Part shown: one piece after another, positions 1 to 5,720 of the stretch | Layout of the letters: the number at the start of each line of letters is the position of its first letter | How positions within the stretch are numbered: position 1 is the first letter of the stretch | NCBI GenBank assembly: GCA_946631345.1 | Contig: CAMPAA010000191.1 | Location: 1 to 6,119 of the forward strand | Length of the DNA stretch: 6,119 bases | Direction of reading: 5' to 3' | Source: an uncultured Verrucomicrobiota bacterium | Lineage (GTDB): Bacteria > Verrucomicrobiota > Kiritimatiellia > RFP12 > UBA1067 | Made by a program: the position numbers and the translations under genes | Notes under the pieces: generated by a model | The model's database searches: none | What the model was told of the DNA's origin: nothing | Seen by the model: only the letters and a program-made list of their open reading frames with translations

Positions 1-1
1 C

Positions 2-928
2 GACCAGCTCGTCAAGGACGGCGTGGACGTGCTTCACACGATCGGCGGCGACGACACCAACACAACCGCTGCCGATCTGGCTGCATATCTGGCCAAGAAC
101 AACTACAACCTGACGGTTGTCGGCCTGCCCAAGACCGTCGACAACGACGTGTATCCGATCAAGCAGTCGCTCGGCGCATACACCGCCGCCGAAGAGGGCG
201 CGAAGTACTTCTGGAACGTGGTCAAGGAAGATAGCGCCTCGCCCCGTTCGCTCGTAATCCACGAGGTCATGGGCCGCAACTGCGGCTGGCTCACCGCCTT
301 CACCGGCATCTACTACCGCCGCATGTTCAAGTCCAAGAAGGCGAACCTGGTGCCGTCGTTCGGCTGGTCCAAGGAGAACCTTGACATCAACGCCGTGTAC
401 GTGCCGGAGTCCAAGGTCAACTTTGAGGCCGAAGGCCGTCGCCTGAAAGAGGTGATGGACCGTCTCGGCCACGTGAACATCTTCGTATCCGAGGGTGCGT
501 GCGTGAAGGAGATCATCAAGGATATGCAGAAGCGCGGCGAAGAGGTGCCTGTCGATGCGTTCGGGCATCCTCGGCTGGACAAGGTCAACGTGGGCCAGTA
601 TTTCGCGAAGCGTTTCGGTGAGATGCTCGGTGCCGAGAAGACGCAGGTGTTCAAGAGCGGCTACTATGCCCGCTCGGCGGCGCCGTGCAAGAAGGATCTC
701 GAGCTAATCCAGAAGTGCTGCGAGCTGGCGGTGGATTCGGCGCTGAAGGGCGTGGGTGGCGTGATCGGCAAGGACGAGGACAACTCCAACACGCTTCGCG
801 CGTGCGAGTTTGACCGCATCAAGGGCGGGAAGCCGTTCAACGTGCGCAACAGCCGCTTCCGCAGGATGCTCCGCGAGATCGGCCAGCCGCGCGTCCGCAA
901 GACGCGTACCGTCAAGAACAAGAAGTAA
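2..928 (+). CDS. pfp: PPi-dependent phosphofructokinase (5' partial)
   Basis: This is the C-terminal about 308 residues of a cytoplasmic diphosphate--fructose-6-phosphate 1-phosphotransferase, which reversibly phosphorylates fructose 6-phosphate using pyrophosphate. The open frame continues to the left edge, so the GTG at 23 is an internal Val codon and not a start; family members of this type are near 400 residues, so about 100 are missing. Visible motifs are GGDD (44-55), PKTVDND (128-148) and MGRNCGW (269-289). The second Asp of GGDD and the Lys of PKT are the residues known to mark pyrophosphate use; ATP enzymes have GGDG and PGT there. The presumed catalytic base is the first Asp of TVDND. 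The C-terminus is strongly basic (RKTRTVKNKK). It is the first visible gene of a run with the HAD gene (15 nt gap) and mazG. The family call is secure; the physiological direction of the reaction cannot be read from sequence. Confidence 0.95.
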   Translation, partial: DQLVKDGVDVLHTIGGDDTNTTAADLAAYLAKNNYNLTVVGLPKTVDNDVYPIKQSLGAYTAAEEGAKYFWNVVKEDSASPRSLVIHEVMGRNCGWLTAFTGIYYRRMFKSKKANLVPSFGWSKENLDINAVYVPESKVNFEAEGRRLKEVMDRLGHVNIFVSEGACVKEIIKDMQKRGEEVPVDAFGHPRLDKVNVGQYFAKRFGEMLGAEKTQVFKSGYYARSAAPCKKDLELIQKCCELAVDSALKGVGGVIGKDEDNSNTLRACEFDRIKGGKPFNVRNSRFRRMLREIGQPRVRKTRTVKNKK

Positions 929-930
929 CG

Positions 931-935
931 GGAGG
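931..935 (+). promoter_or_regulatory. Shine-Dalgarno site of the HAD gene
   Basis: GGAGG lies 8 nt before the ATG at 944, inside the 15-nt gap after the pfp stop codon. It fixes the start of the HAD-like gene. No promoter is visible in this gap, so co-transcription with pfp is likely. Confidence 0.75.
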
Positions 936-943
936 CTTGCGCT

Positions 944-1606
944 ATGGCCAGACTGACCAAGGGGGTGATCGTAGAGTTCGATTTCACCGTTCTCGACGGT
1001 GCGACGATCCTCTTCGACACCGCGAAGAAACTGCTCAAGAGCTGTGGCGTCACCCTTGACGCCCGGCTTGAGGCGATGCACCTCGCAGGAGGCAACTACC
1101 AGGGTGCGATAGCGGAGCTTTTCGGGCGGGTAGGCGTTTCGGGCGATGCTGCGGCGCTTGCGCGCGAGCTGCACGCCGCGTTCAACAGCGCAGTAGCGGA
1201 GAAGGCCCCTGCGGCCGTATCCGCTACGTTCAAGAACTTCGTCAAGGCGCTGCTCGACAAGGGCGTGAAGGTCGTTGTCGCCACGCGCGGCAATGCACCG
1301 GCTCTGGCCGCCGCGATCGGCGACGCCAGGGTTGTCTGCTATGCCGAGCCGTCCGGCACGTACGGCAGCTGCAAGTGGGATGCTTGGAAGCGCGCGTGCC
1401 ACACGAACGGCCTGCACGAGATGCTCACCGCGGCGGTCACCGGCTCCGGGTTCGGCGTGAAGGCGGCGCTTGTCGCCGGCATGAGCGCCATGGGAGTGGT
1501 GAACGACCATGTGGCCTGGCAGGATTTCGGTGGCGCCGACGAGGTGGTGGACACGCTCGACAAGAAGGCCGCCGAGGCCCTGCTGCGGATGCTGAAGGTA
1601 TCCTGA
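944..1606 (+). CDS. HAD-superfamily protein, probably catalytically inactive
   Basis: This 220-residue protein has the layout of a beta-phosphoglucomutase/phosphatase-like HAD hydrolase with a small helical cap, but its key acidic residues are replaced. Motif I, normally DxDGT, reads EFDFTVLD (residues 11-18): the nucleophilic Asp is Glu11, while Asp13 and Thr15 remain. Motif II Thr is probably Thr114 (VVVATRGN) and motif III Lys probably Lys144 (GSCKWDAW). Motif IV, usually an EDS-type acidic pair followed by GVxAAxxAGM, reads VTGSGFGVKAALVAGM (165-180): the scaffold is intact but the acidic pair is Thr-Gly. The C-terminal GADEVVDTL also matches the usual HAD ending. The frame is open and full length, so it looks maintained, not decayed. 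The start is the ATG 8 nt after GGAGG. It sits between pfp and mazG and shares one base with mazG. The fold call is fairly secure; function is unknown, and a binding or regulatory role is inference. Confidence 0.8.
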   Translation: MARLTKGVIVEFDFTVLDGATILFDTAKKLLKSCGVTLDARLEAMHLAGGNYQGAIAELFGRVGVSGDAAALARELHAAFNSAVAEKAPAAVSATFKNFVKALLDKGVKVVVATRGNAPALAAAIGDARVVCYAEPSGTYGSCKWDAWKRACHTNGLHEMLTAAVTGSGFGVKAALVAGMSAMGVVNDHVAWQDFGGADEVVDTLDKKAAEALLRMLKVS

Positions 1607-2415
1607 TGACTGGCATAGAGAGATTGCACGACATCATGACCCGTCTTCGGAATCCGGAGACGGGTTGTCCTTGGGACCGCGTGCAGACGCTCGACACGCT
1701 CAAGCCGTGTGTGCTGGAGGAGACGTACGAGCTTCTCGCGGCAATGGACAGGCCGGAGGACAAGGACAACCACATCGAGGAGCTCGGCGACGTGCTGCTT
1801 CAGGTCATGTTCCAGTGCGTCATGGCCGAGGAGAAGGGCACGTTCTCGTTCGATGACGTTGCGAACGCCATCTCCGACAAGCTCGTCCGCCGCCATCCGC
1901 ACGTTTTCGGCGACGCTGTTGCAAAAGATCCTGCGACCGTGCTAAAGAACTGGGAGCAGATAAAGCAGCAGGAGCACAAGAAGGAGCTGCGCCACTCTGC
2001 TCTTGACGGGGTCCCGTCCACGCTTCCGGCTCTGCTGAAGGCGCAGCGCACGCAGGAGAAGGCCGCTCGCGTGGGGTTCGACTGGAAGGACGCGAAAGGT
2101 CCTCTCGACAAGATACGCGAGGAGCTTCGGGAGCTGGACGAGGCGGTTGCGGCGTCCAGGGATACGGCGCTCGATCCGCACGTGAAGGAAGAGCTGGGCG
2201 ATCTCATCTTCGCCGTCACCAATCTCGCGCGCCACCTCAAGGCGGACGCGGAATCCGCGCTTGAGGGCACGACCGCGAAGTTCGCGCGCAGGTTCCGCGC
2301 CGTGGAGGCGGGCGCAAGGGAGCAGGGCAAGAACCTGAAGGACATGACTCTCGCCGAGATGGACGCCCTTTGGGAGAAGGCCAAGTCCGGCGAGGGCGCC
2401 CAGCCCGTAGCGTGA
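1606..2415 (+). CDS. mazG: Nucleoside triphosphate pyrophosphohydrolase MazG
   Basis: This 269-residue protein hydrolyses NTPs or dNTPs to the monophosphate and pyrophosphate in the cytoplasm, cleaning the nucleotide pool; the E. coli protein (263 residues) also affects ppGpp levels. It has the full tandem-domain form. The N-terminal domain opens with RLRNPETGCPWDRVQT and carries the metal-binding pattern E38-E39-x2-E42 with E59-x2-D62. The linker has the family-typical RRHPHVF, and QHSALD-like RHSALDGVPSTLPAL. The C-terminal domain repeats the pattern as E172-E173-x2-E176 with E196-x2-D199, followed by NLARHL. The same frame is open further upstream to 1375, but the family N-terminus matches the ATG at 1606, which shares its A with the TGA of the HAD gene; a GAAGG site at 1594-1598 lies 7 nt before it, so translational coupling is likely. 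Its stop codon overlaps the -35 region of the argB promoter. All expected metal ligands are present. Confidence 0.96.
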   Translation: MTGIERLHDIMTRLRNPETGCPWDRVQTLDTLKPCVLEETYELLAAMDRPEDKDNHIEELGDVLLQVMFQCVMAEEKGTFSFDDVANAISDKLVRRHPHVFGDAVAKDPATVLKNWEQIKQQEHKKELRHSALDGVPSTLPALLKAQRTQEKAARVGFDWKDAKGPLDKIREELRELDEAVAASRDTALDPHVKEELGDLIFAVTNLARHLKADAESALEGTTAKFARRFRAVEAGAREQGKNLKDMTLAEMDALWEKAKSGEGAQPVA

Positions 2416-2442
2416 CACATCCATCCCTCTTTGTGGTATAAT
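2412..2442 (+). promoter_or_regulatory. Sigma-70 type extended -10 promoter of argBD
   Basis: TGTGGTATAAT at 2432-2442 contains a perfect TATAAT (2437-2442) preceded by TGG, an extended -10 element. A possible -35 is GTGACA at 2412-2417 (5 of 6 matches to TTGACA), with a long 19-nt spacer, and it overlaps the mazG stop codon. Only 10 nt separate the -10 box from the argB ATG, so the transcript should begin within about 3-5 nt of the start codon. The 11-base box recurs exactly before hisI at 5699-5709. Confidence 0.8.
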
Positions 2443-2452
2443 TCACGGCCAT

Positions 2453-3310
2453 ATGGAAAAGTTGGATTCAGCGATGCAAAAGGCGGCGGTTCTCGCGGAG
2501 GCGCTGCCGTACATACAGGATTTCTGCGGATCGACGGTGCTGGTGAAGGTTGGCGGTAGCGTGATGGAGAACGAATCGAACCTGAACTCGCTCCTTGCCG
2601 ACATCGCCTTTATGGACGCGGTCGGGATGAAGGTGGTGCTTGTGCACGGCGGCGGAAAGGCGATATCGAAGGCGCTCAAGGAGTCCGGGCTTACGCCAAA
2701 GTTCGTGGACGGCCTCCGTGTGACAGACGCCCCGTCGATGGAGATCGTGCGCCGCACGCTTAACAACGTTGTGAACGCCGATCTCGTGAAGCGTCTGCAG
2801 AGCGTGAAGGCGAACGCGCGGCCCGTGCACGGCAACTGGATGTTCACGGCGAAGAAGATAGAGTCTCCCGACCGTGGGTTCGTGGGAGAGCCGGTGGCCG
2901 TGGATCTGCGCATCGTCAACGAGATGCTGGATGCCGGAATACTGCCGGTGGTTACGCCGCTGGCGACCGGCGAGGACGGGCAGCTCTACAACGTAAACGC
3001 CGACAGCGCAGCCGCGTTCCTGGCGAAGGAGCTGAGGGTGCGCAAGTTCGCCGTCGTGTCGGACGTGCCAGGCCTGCTGCGTGATCCCGCCGATCCCTCC
3101 AGCCTCATGTCCACGCTGCGCCTTGAGGACGTGGCCATGCTGAAGGCCGACGGAACAATTTCTGGGGGGATGCTCCCCAAGATCGAGGGTTGCGAGCGCG
3201 CGATCGAAGCCGGGGTGAAGAAGGTTCACCTCGTCGACGGCCGCATGCCGCATTCGCTGTTGCTGGAAATATTCACGCGTGAAGGCGTGGGAACGGAGAT
3301 AACGGAATGA
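2453..3310 (+). CDS. argB: Acetylglutamate kinase
   Basis: This 285-residue cytoplasmic enzyme phosphorylates N-acetylglutamate with ATP, the second step of arginine synthesis. Motifs in order: VKVGGS with Lys32 (29-36), HGGGK (65-69), GLRVTD (87-92, substrate-binding Arg89), YNVNADSAAAFLA (179-191), SDVPGLL, and SGGMLPK (237-243). The N-terminal helix before LPYIQDF and the C-terminal HLVDGR...EIFTREGVGTEI resemble arginine-inhibited hexameric kinases, so feedback inhibition by arginine is likely (inference). The ATG at 2453 gives the N-terminal length of such enzymes; no Shine-Dalgarno site precedes it, and the promoter -10 ends 10 nt upstream, pointing to leaderless translation. A second ATG at 2474 has a weak GGA 7 nt upstream but would shorten the regulatory helix. 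The usual glycine-rich GLSGKDG-type loop is replaced by ARPVHGNWMFTAKK (122-135). It overlaps argD by ATGA. Confidence 0.95.
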   Translation: MEKLDSAMQKAAVLAEALPYIQDFCGSTVLVKVGGSVMENESNLNSLLADIAFMDAVGMKVVLVHGGGKAISKALKESGLTPKFVDGLRVTDAPSMEIVRRTLNNVVNADLVKRLQSVKANARPVHGNWMFTAKKIESPDRGFVGEPVAVDLRIVNEMLDAGILPVVTPLATGEDGQLYNVNADSAAAFLAKELRVRKFAVVSDVPGLLRDPADPSSLMSTLRLEDVAMLKADGTISGGMLPKIEGCERAIEAGVKKVHLVDGRMPHSLLLEIFTREGVGTEITE

Positions 3311-4509
3311 ACACAGAAGAAGTGAAGAAGCTCTACGGGCAGTATCTGATGCCGACCTACAGGCCAGCGGTCGTCATCGAGAAGGCGAAGGGGTCGCGCG
3401 TGTACGATGCGAACGGCAAGCAGTACTACGACATGACGAGCGGGATCGGCGTGCACAACGTTGGCCACTGCACGGAAGGCGTGGTGGCGGCGGTGCAGGA
3501 GCAGGTCGCGAAGCTCGGCCACTGCTCCAACCTCTTCATCAACGAGCCGCAGGCGCTGCTGGCGAAGAAACTCGTCGAGATTTCCGATCTTGGCGGCAAG
3601 GTGTTCTTCTGCAACTCCGGCGCCGAGGCGAACGAGGCGGCGATCAAGCTGGCGCGCCGGTGGGGCGCGGCGAACGGCGGACGTTTCGAGATCGTGACGA
3701 TGCGCAACTCCTTCCACGGCCGTACGCTCGCCACCGTAACCGCGACGGGCCAGGCGTGGTGCCAGGAGGGATACGAGCCGCTTCCCGTGGGATTCAACTA
3801 CGCCGACTTCAACGACATCGAGTCCGTCAAGGCCGCGGTGTCCGACAAGACGGTCGCCATCATGCTTGAGGCTGTTCAGGGCGAAGGCGGCGTGAATCCG
3901 GCGACGGAGGAGTTCATGGCCGGCGTGCGCGCGCTCTGCGACGAGAAGAACCTCATAATGATCTGCGACGAGGTGCAGTGCGGCATGGGGCGCACCGGCA
4001 AATGGTGGGGATGGCAGAACTACTCCGTGAAGCCAGACCTCTTCACCGTTGCGAAGTCGATTGCAGACGGCATCCCGATGGGCGTGCTCGTCTCCAACGC
4101 GAAGTTTGCGGACGTGTTCGTGCCGGGCTCACACGCATCCACGTTTGGCGGCAACCCGCTGGCTTCGGCTGCGGCGCTCGCCGTGATAAAGATCATCGAA
4201 GACGAGCATCTCCTTGAGGCGGCGGCGAAGAAGGGCGAGCTGCTCCGGGAGGGCCTGAAGGGATTCGTCGACAAGTACGACAAGATTCTCGACGTGCGCG
4301 GGCTTGGCTGCATGGTCGGCATGGTGGTCGATGGCGATCCGGGCGAGATCGTCGAGGCGTTCCGCGACATGGGCATCCTCGCGCTGACCGCGCATGGCAA
4401 CGTGGTGCGTTTCCTCCCGACGCTCTCGATGAGCGAAAAGCATCTGGAGGAGGCTGTCGAGATGATGGGCGATGCGCTCGACGGGCTATACGGCGTGGAG
4501 GAGGAGTGA
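3307..4509 (+). CDS. argD: Acetylornithine aminotransferase
   Basis: This 400-residue class III PLP aminotransferase transfers an amino group from glutamate to N-acetylglutamate semialdehyde to give N-acetylornithine, the fourth step of arginine synthesis; family members often also serve lysine synthesis as succinyldiaminopimelate aminotransferases. Motifs: FFCNSGAEANEAAIK (100-114), NSFHGRTLATVTATG, GEGGVNPA, ICDEVQCGMGRTG with Asp221 contacting the PLP ring nitrogen, AKSIADGIPMG with the Schiff-base Lys250, and HASTFGGNPLA. Length is normal for ArgD. The ATG overlaps the argB stop as ATGA, with a GGAG site at 3295-3298, 8 nt upstream, so the two are one translationally coupled unit. Pairing with argB supports ArgD over ornithine or GABA aminotransferases, which share the fold. 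No terminator is seen after it. Confidence 0.94.
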   Translation: MNTEEVKKLYGQYLMPTYRPAVVIEKAKGSRVYDANGKQYYDMTSGIGVHNVGHCTEGVVAAVQEQVAKLGHCSNLFINEPQALLAKKLVEISDLGGKVFFCNSGAEANEAAIKLARRWGAANGGRFEIVTMRNSFHGRTLATVTATGQAWCQEGYEPLPVGFNYADFNDIESVKAAVSDKTVAIMLEAVQGEGGVNPATEEFMAGVRALCDEKNLIMICDEVQCGMGRTGKWWGWQNYSVKPDLFTVAKSIADGIPMGVLVSNAKFADVFVPGSHASTFGGNPLASAAALAVIKIIEDEHLLEAAAKKGELLREGLKGFVDKYDKILDVRGLGCMVGMVVDGDPGEIVEAFRDMGILALTAHGNVVRFLPTLSMSEKHLEEAVEMMGDALDGLYGVEEE

Positions 4510-4548
4510 ATCGCCGCCGTAACACCTTTTAACGGTTCAAACAACATC

Positions 4549-4554
4549 AAGGAG
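4549..4554 (+). promoter_or_regulatory. Strong Shine-Dalgarno site deciding the oxidoreductase start
   Basis: AAGGAG ends 8 nt before the ATG at 4563. A competing ATG at 4558 is only 3 nt from the site and out of frame with the oxidoreductase, so 4563 is the start. The remaining 53-nt gap after argD shows no recognisable -10 box or terminator. Confidence 0.8.
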
Positions 4555-4562
4555 AGAATGCC

Positions 4563-5633
4563 ATGGCAAAAGTCAAGTATGTGCTCGTCGGTTTCGGCGG
4601 CATCGCCGAGAACCGCGTCGCCAAGGAAGGCTACGCATGCGACAGGAAGCGGTTCAGCCCGCTCAAAACCGCGCAGCTCGTAGGGGCGACGGACGTCAAC
4701 CCCGCCCGCAAGGCTGCGGCGGAGGCGCTCGGCCTCAAGTGGTATGCGTCGCTGGATGAAGTTCTCGCCGACAAGGCGGTCGACGGCGTGTACATCGCCA
4801 CGAACAACGCCTCCCACGCCGCGCTCGCGCTCGCCGCGCTCAAGGCCGGCAAGCATGTAATAGTCGAGAAGCCGGCGGCAACGTCAGTCGCTGACGCGAA
4901 GAAGATGGAGGCGCTCGCCAAGAAGAAGGGACTCTCCCTCACGGTCGACCACATGATGGTCAACAACGCCTGGAACGTGGCTGCGGCTAAGGCTGTGCAG
5001 GGCGGCAAGCTTGGCAAGGTGAACGACAGCTGCTTCCACATGGAGTTCGCCTACGGCTACGATCCCGCAGAGGCTGCGACGTGGCGGTGCAGCAAGGTCG
5101 CCGAGATGGGCGGCCCGATCGGCGATGTGGCGAGCCACTGCTTCTACGTGGCGGAGTACGTTTTCGGCAAGAAGATCAAAAAGGTCGCCGCAGTGTACTA
5201 TCCGAAGGTGATGAAGATCAAGGCCGAGGACGGCGCATACATCAAGTTCTTCTTCGAGGACGGCACGCAGGGCAGCGTGAACGCCGCCTTCTCCGAGATG
5301 CGCGGCGGCCTCGCAGGCACCCTCACCAACCTTGGCTACGAGGTGTATGGCGACAAGGCCGCGCTGCGCGGCTACGGCACGATGTTCCAGCTCTCCGGCT
5401 ACGCCGATGAGCCGATCCGCATCCGTCTTGAGCTTGATGACGGCAAGAAGACCGCAGAGGTGAAGCCGGGCAAGATACAGAACATCTACCAGACGCTAAT
5501 CGAAGGGCACGCAAAGAGCGTTCTCGCGAAGAAGCGGCTCTCCGCCGCCGATGCGATCCACAACCTCGCCCTCTGCGCGGCTGCACACAAGAGCGCGCAG
5601 TCCGGCGGCAAGATTGTAAGCGTGGCGGACTGA
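4563..5633 (+). CDS. Gfo/Idh/MocA-family NAD(P)-dependent oxidoreductase
   Basis: This 356-residue protein is a cytoplasmic dehydrogenase of the family that oxidises or reduces sugars, inositols and related polyols. The N-terminal Rossmann domain begins KYVLVGFGGIAENR (5-18), the nucleotide-binding glycine loop; DVNPARKAAAEALG follows the second strand; VYIATNNASHAALALAAL (77-94) and the signature EKP at 102-104 (catalytic Lys103) complete it. The C-terminal alpha/beta domain carries GGPIGDVASH (183-192), where Asp188 and His192 fit the family D-x3-H catalytic pair. There is no signal peptide, unlike the secreted glycoside-modifying members. Residues 22-34 (EGYACDRKRFSPL) form a slightly long loop after the glycine motif. 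Substrate and cofactor preference cannot be assigned. It follows argD by 53 nt, so it may be read from the argB promoter or from an unseen one; no metabolic link to arginine synthesis is evident. Confidence 0.88.
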   Translation: MAKVKYVLVGFGGIAENRVAKEGYACDRKRFSPLKTAQLVGATDVNPARKAAAEALGLKWYASLDEVLADKAVDGVYIATNNASHAALALAALKAGKHVIVEKPAATSVADAKKMEALAKKKGLSLTVDHMMVNNAWNVAAAKAVQGGKLGKVNDSCFHMEFAYGYDPAEAATWRCSKVAEMGGPIGDVASHCFYVAEYVFGKKIKKVAAVYYPKVMKIKAEDGAYIKFFFEDGTQGSVNAAFSEMRGGLAGTLTNLGYEVYGDKAALRGYGTMFQLSGYADEPIRIRLELDDGKKTAEVKPGKIQNIYQTLIEGHAKSVLAKKRLSAADAIHNLALCAAAHKSAQSGGKIVSVAD

Positions 5634-5698
5634 TCCGCGATTCATCCAGAGTGTTCTGCGAAAAGTTGGGGGAAACCCGCTGATCGGAGCGCGTGAAG

Positions 5699-5709
5699 TG
5701 TGGTATAAT
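5699..5709 (+). promoter_or_regulatory. Extended -10 promoter of hisI
   Basis: TGTGGTATAAT is identical over 11 bases to the box in front of argB and includes TGG plus a perfect TATAAT (5704-5709). No good -35 is seen: the best candidate, CTGATC at 5680-5685, matches TTGACA poorly, which suits an extended -10 promoter. It ends 11 nt before the hisI ATG, predicting a 5' leader of about 4-5 nt. It lies in the 87-nt gap after the oxidoreductase gene, the longest gap in the window. Confidence 0.78.
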
Positions 5710-5720
5710 ATGCGGTACTT

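Noticed and set aside
23..25. GTG as a start codon for pfp
   Set aside because: The frame is open to the window edge and the family has about 100 residues before this point, so the Val is internal.
704..1510. Long minus-strand open frame (268 codons) opposite pfp and the HAD gene
   Set aside because: It is antisense to two well-supported genes, its product is Arg/Ala/His-rich low-information sequence with no motif, and such frames are common opposite GC-rich genes.
1375..1605. 77-codon upstream extension of mazG
   Set aside because: It runs antiphase through the HAD gene, and MazG homologues begin at the residues encoded from the ATG at 1606, which has its own GAAGG site.
4510..4562. Terminator or promoter between argD and the oxidoreductase gene
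   Set aside because: Only a 4-bp CCGT/ACGG pairing with a long loop and no convincing TATAAT-like box were found; only the Shine-Dalgarno site is supported.
4020..4856. Minus-strand open frame of 278 codons opposite argD and the oxidoreductase
   Set aside because: It spans two recognised plus-strand genes and the gap between them, with Ser/Arg-rich composition and no recognisable domain.
5625..5638. Small palindrome GCGGA-CTGA-TCCGC over the oxidoreductase stop codon, a possible terminator
   Set aside because: The stem is only 5 bp and no T-run follows (the next bases are GATTCATCC), so it does not meet the pattern of an intrinsic terminator; it may be chance in GC-rich sequence.
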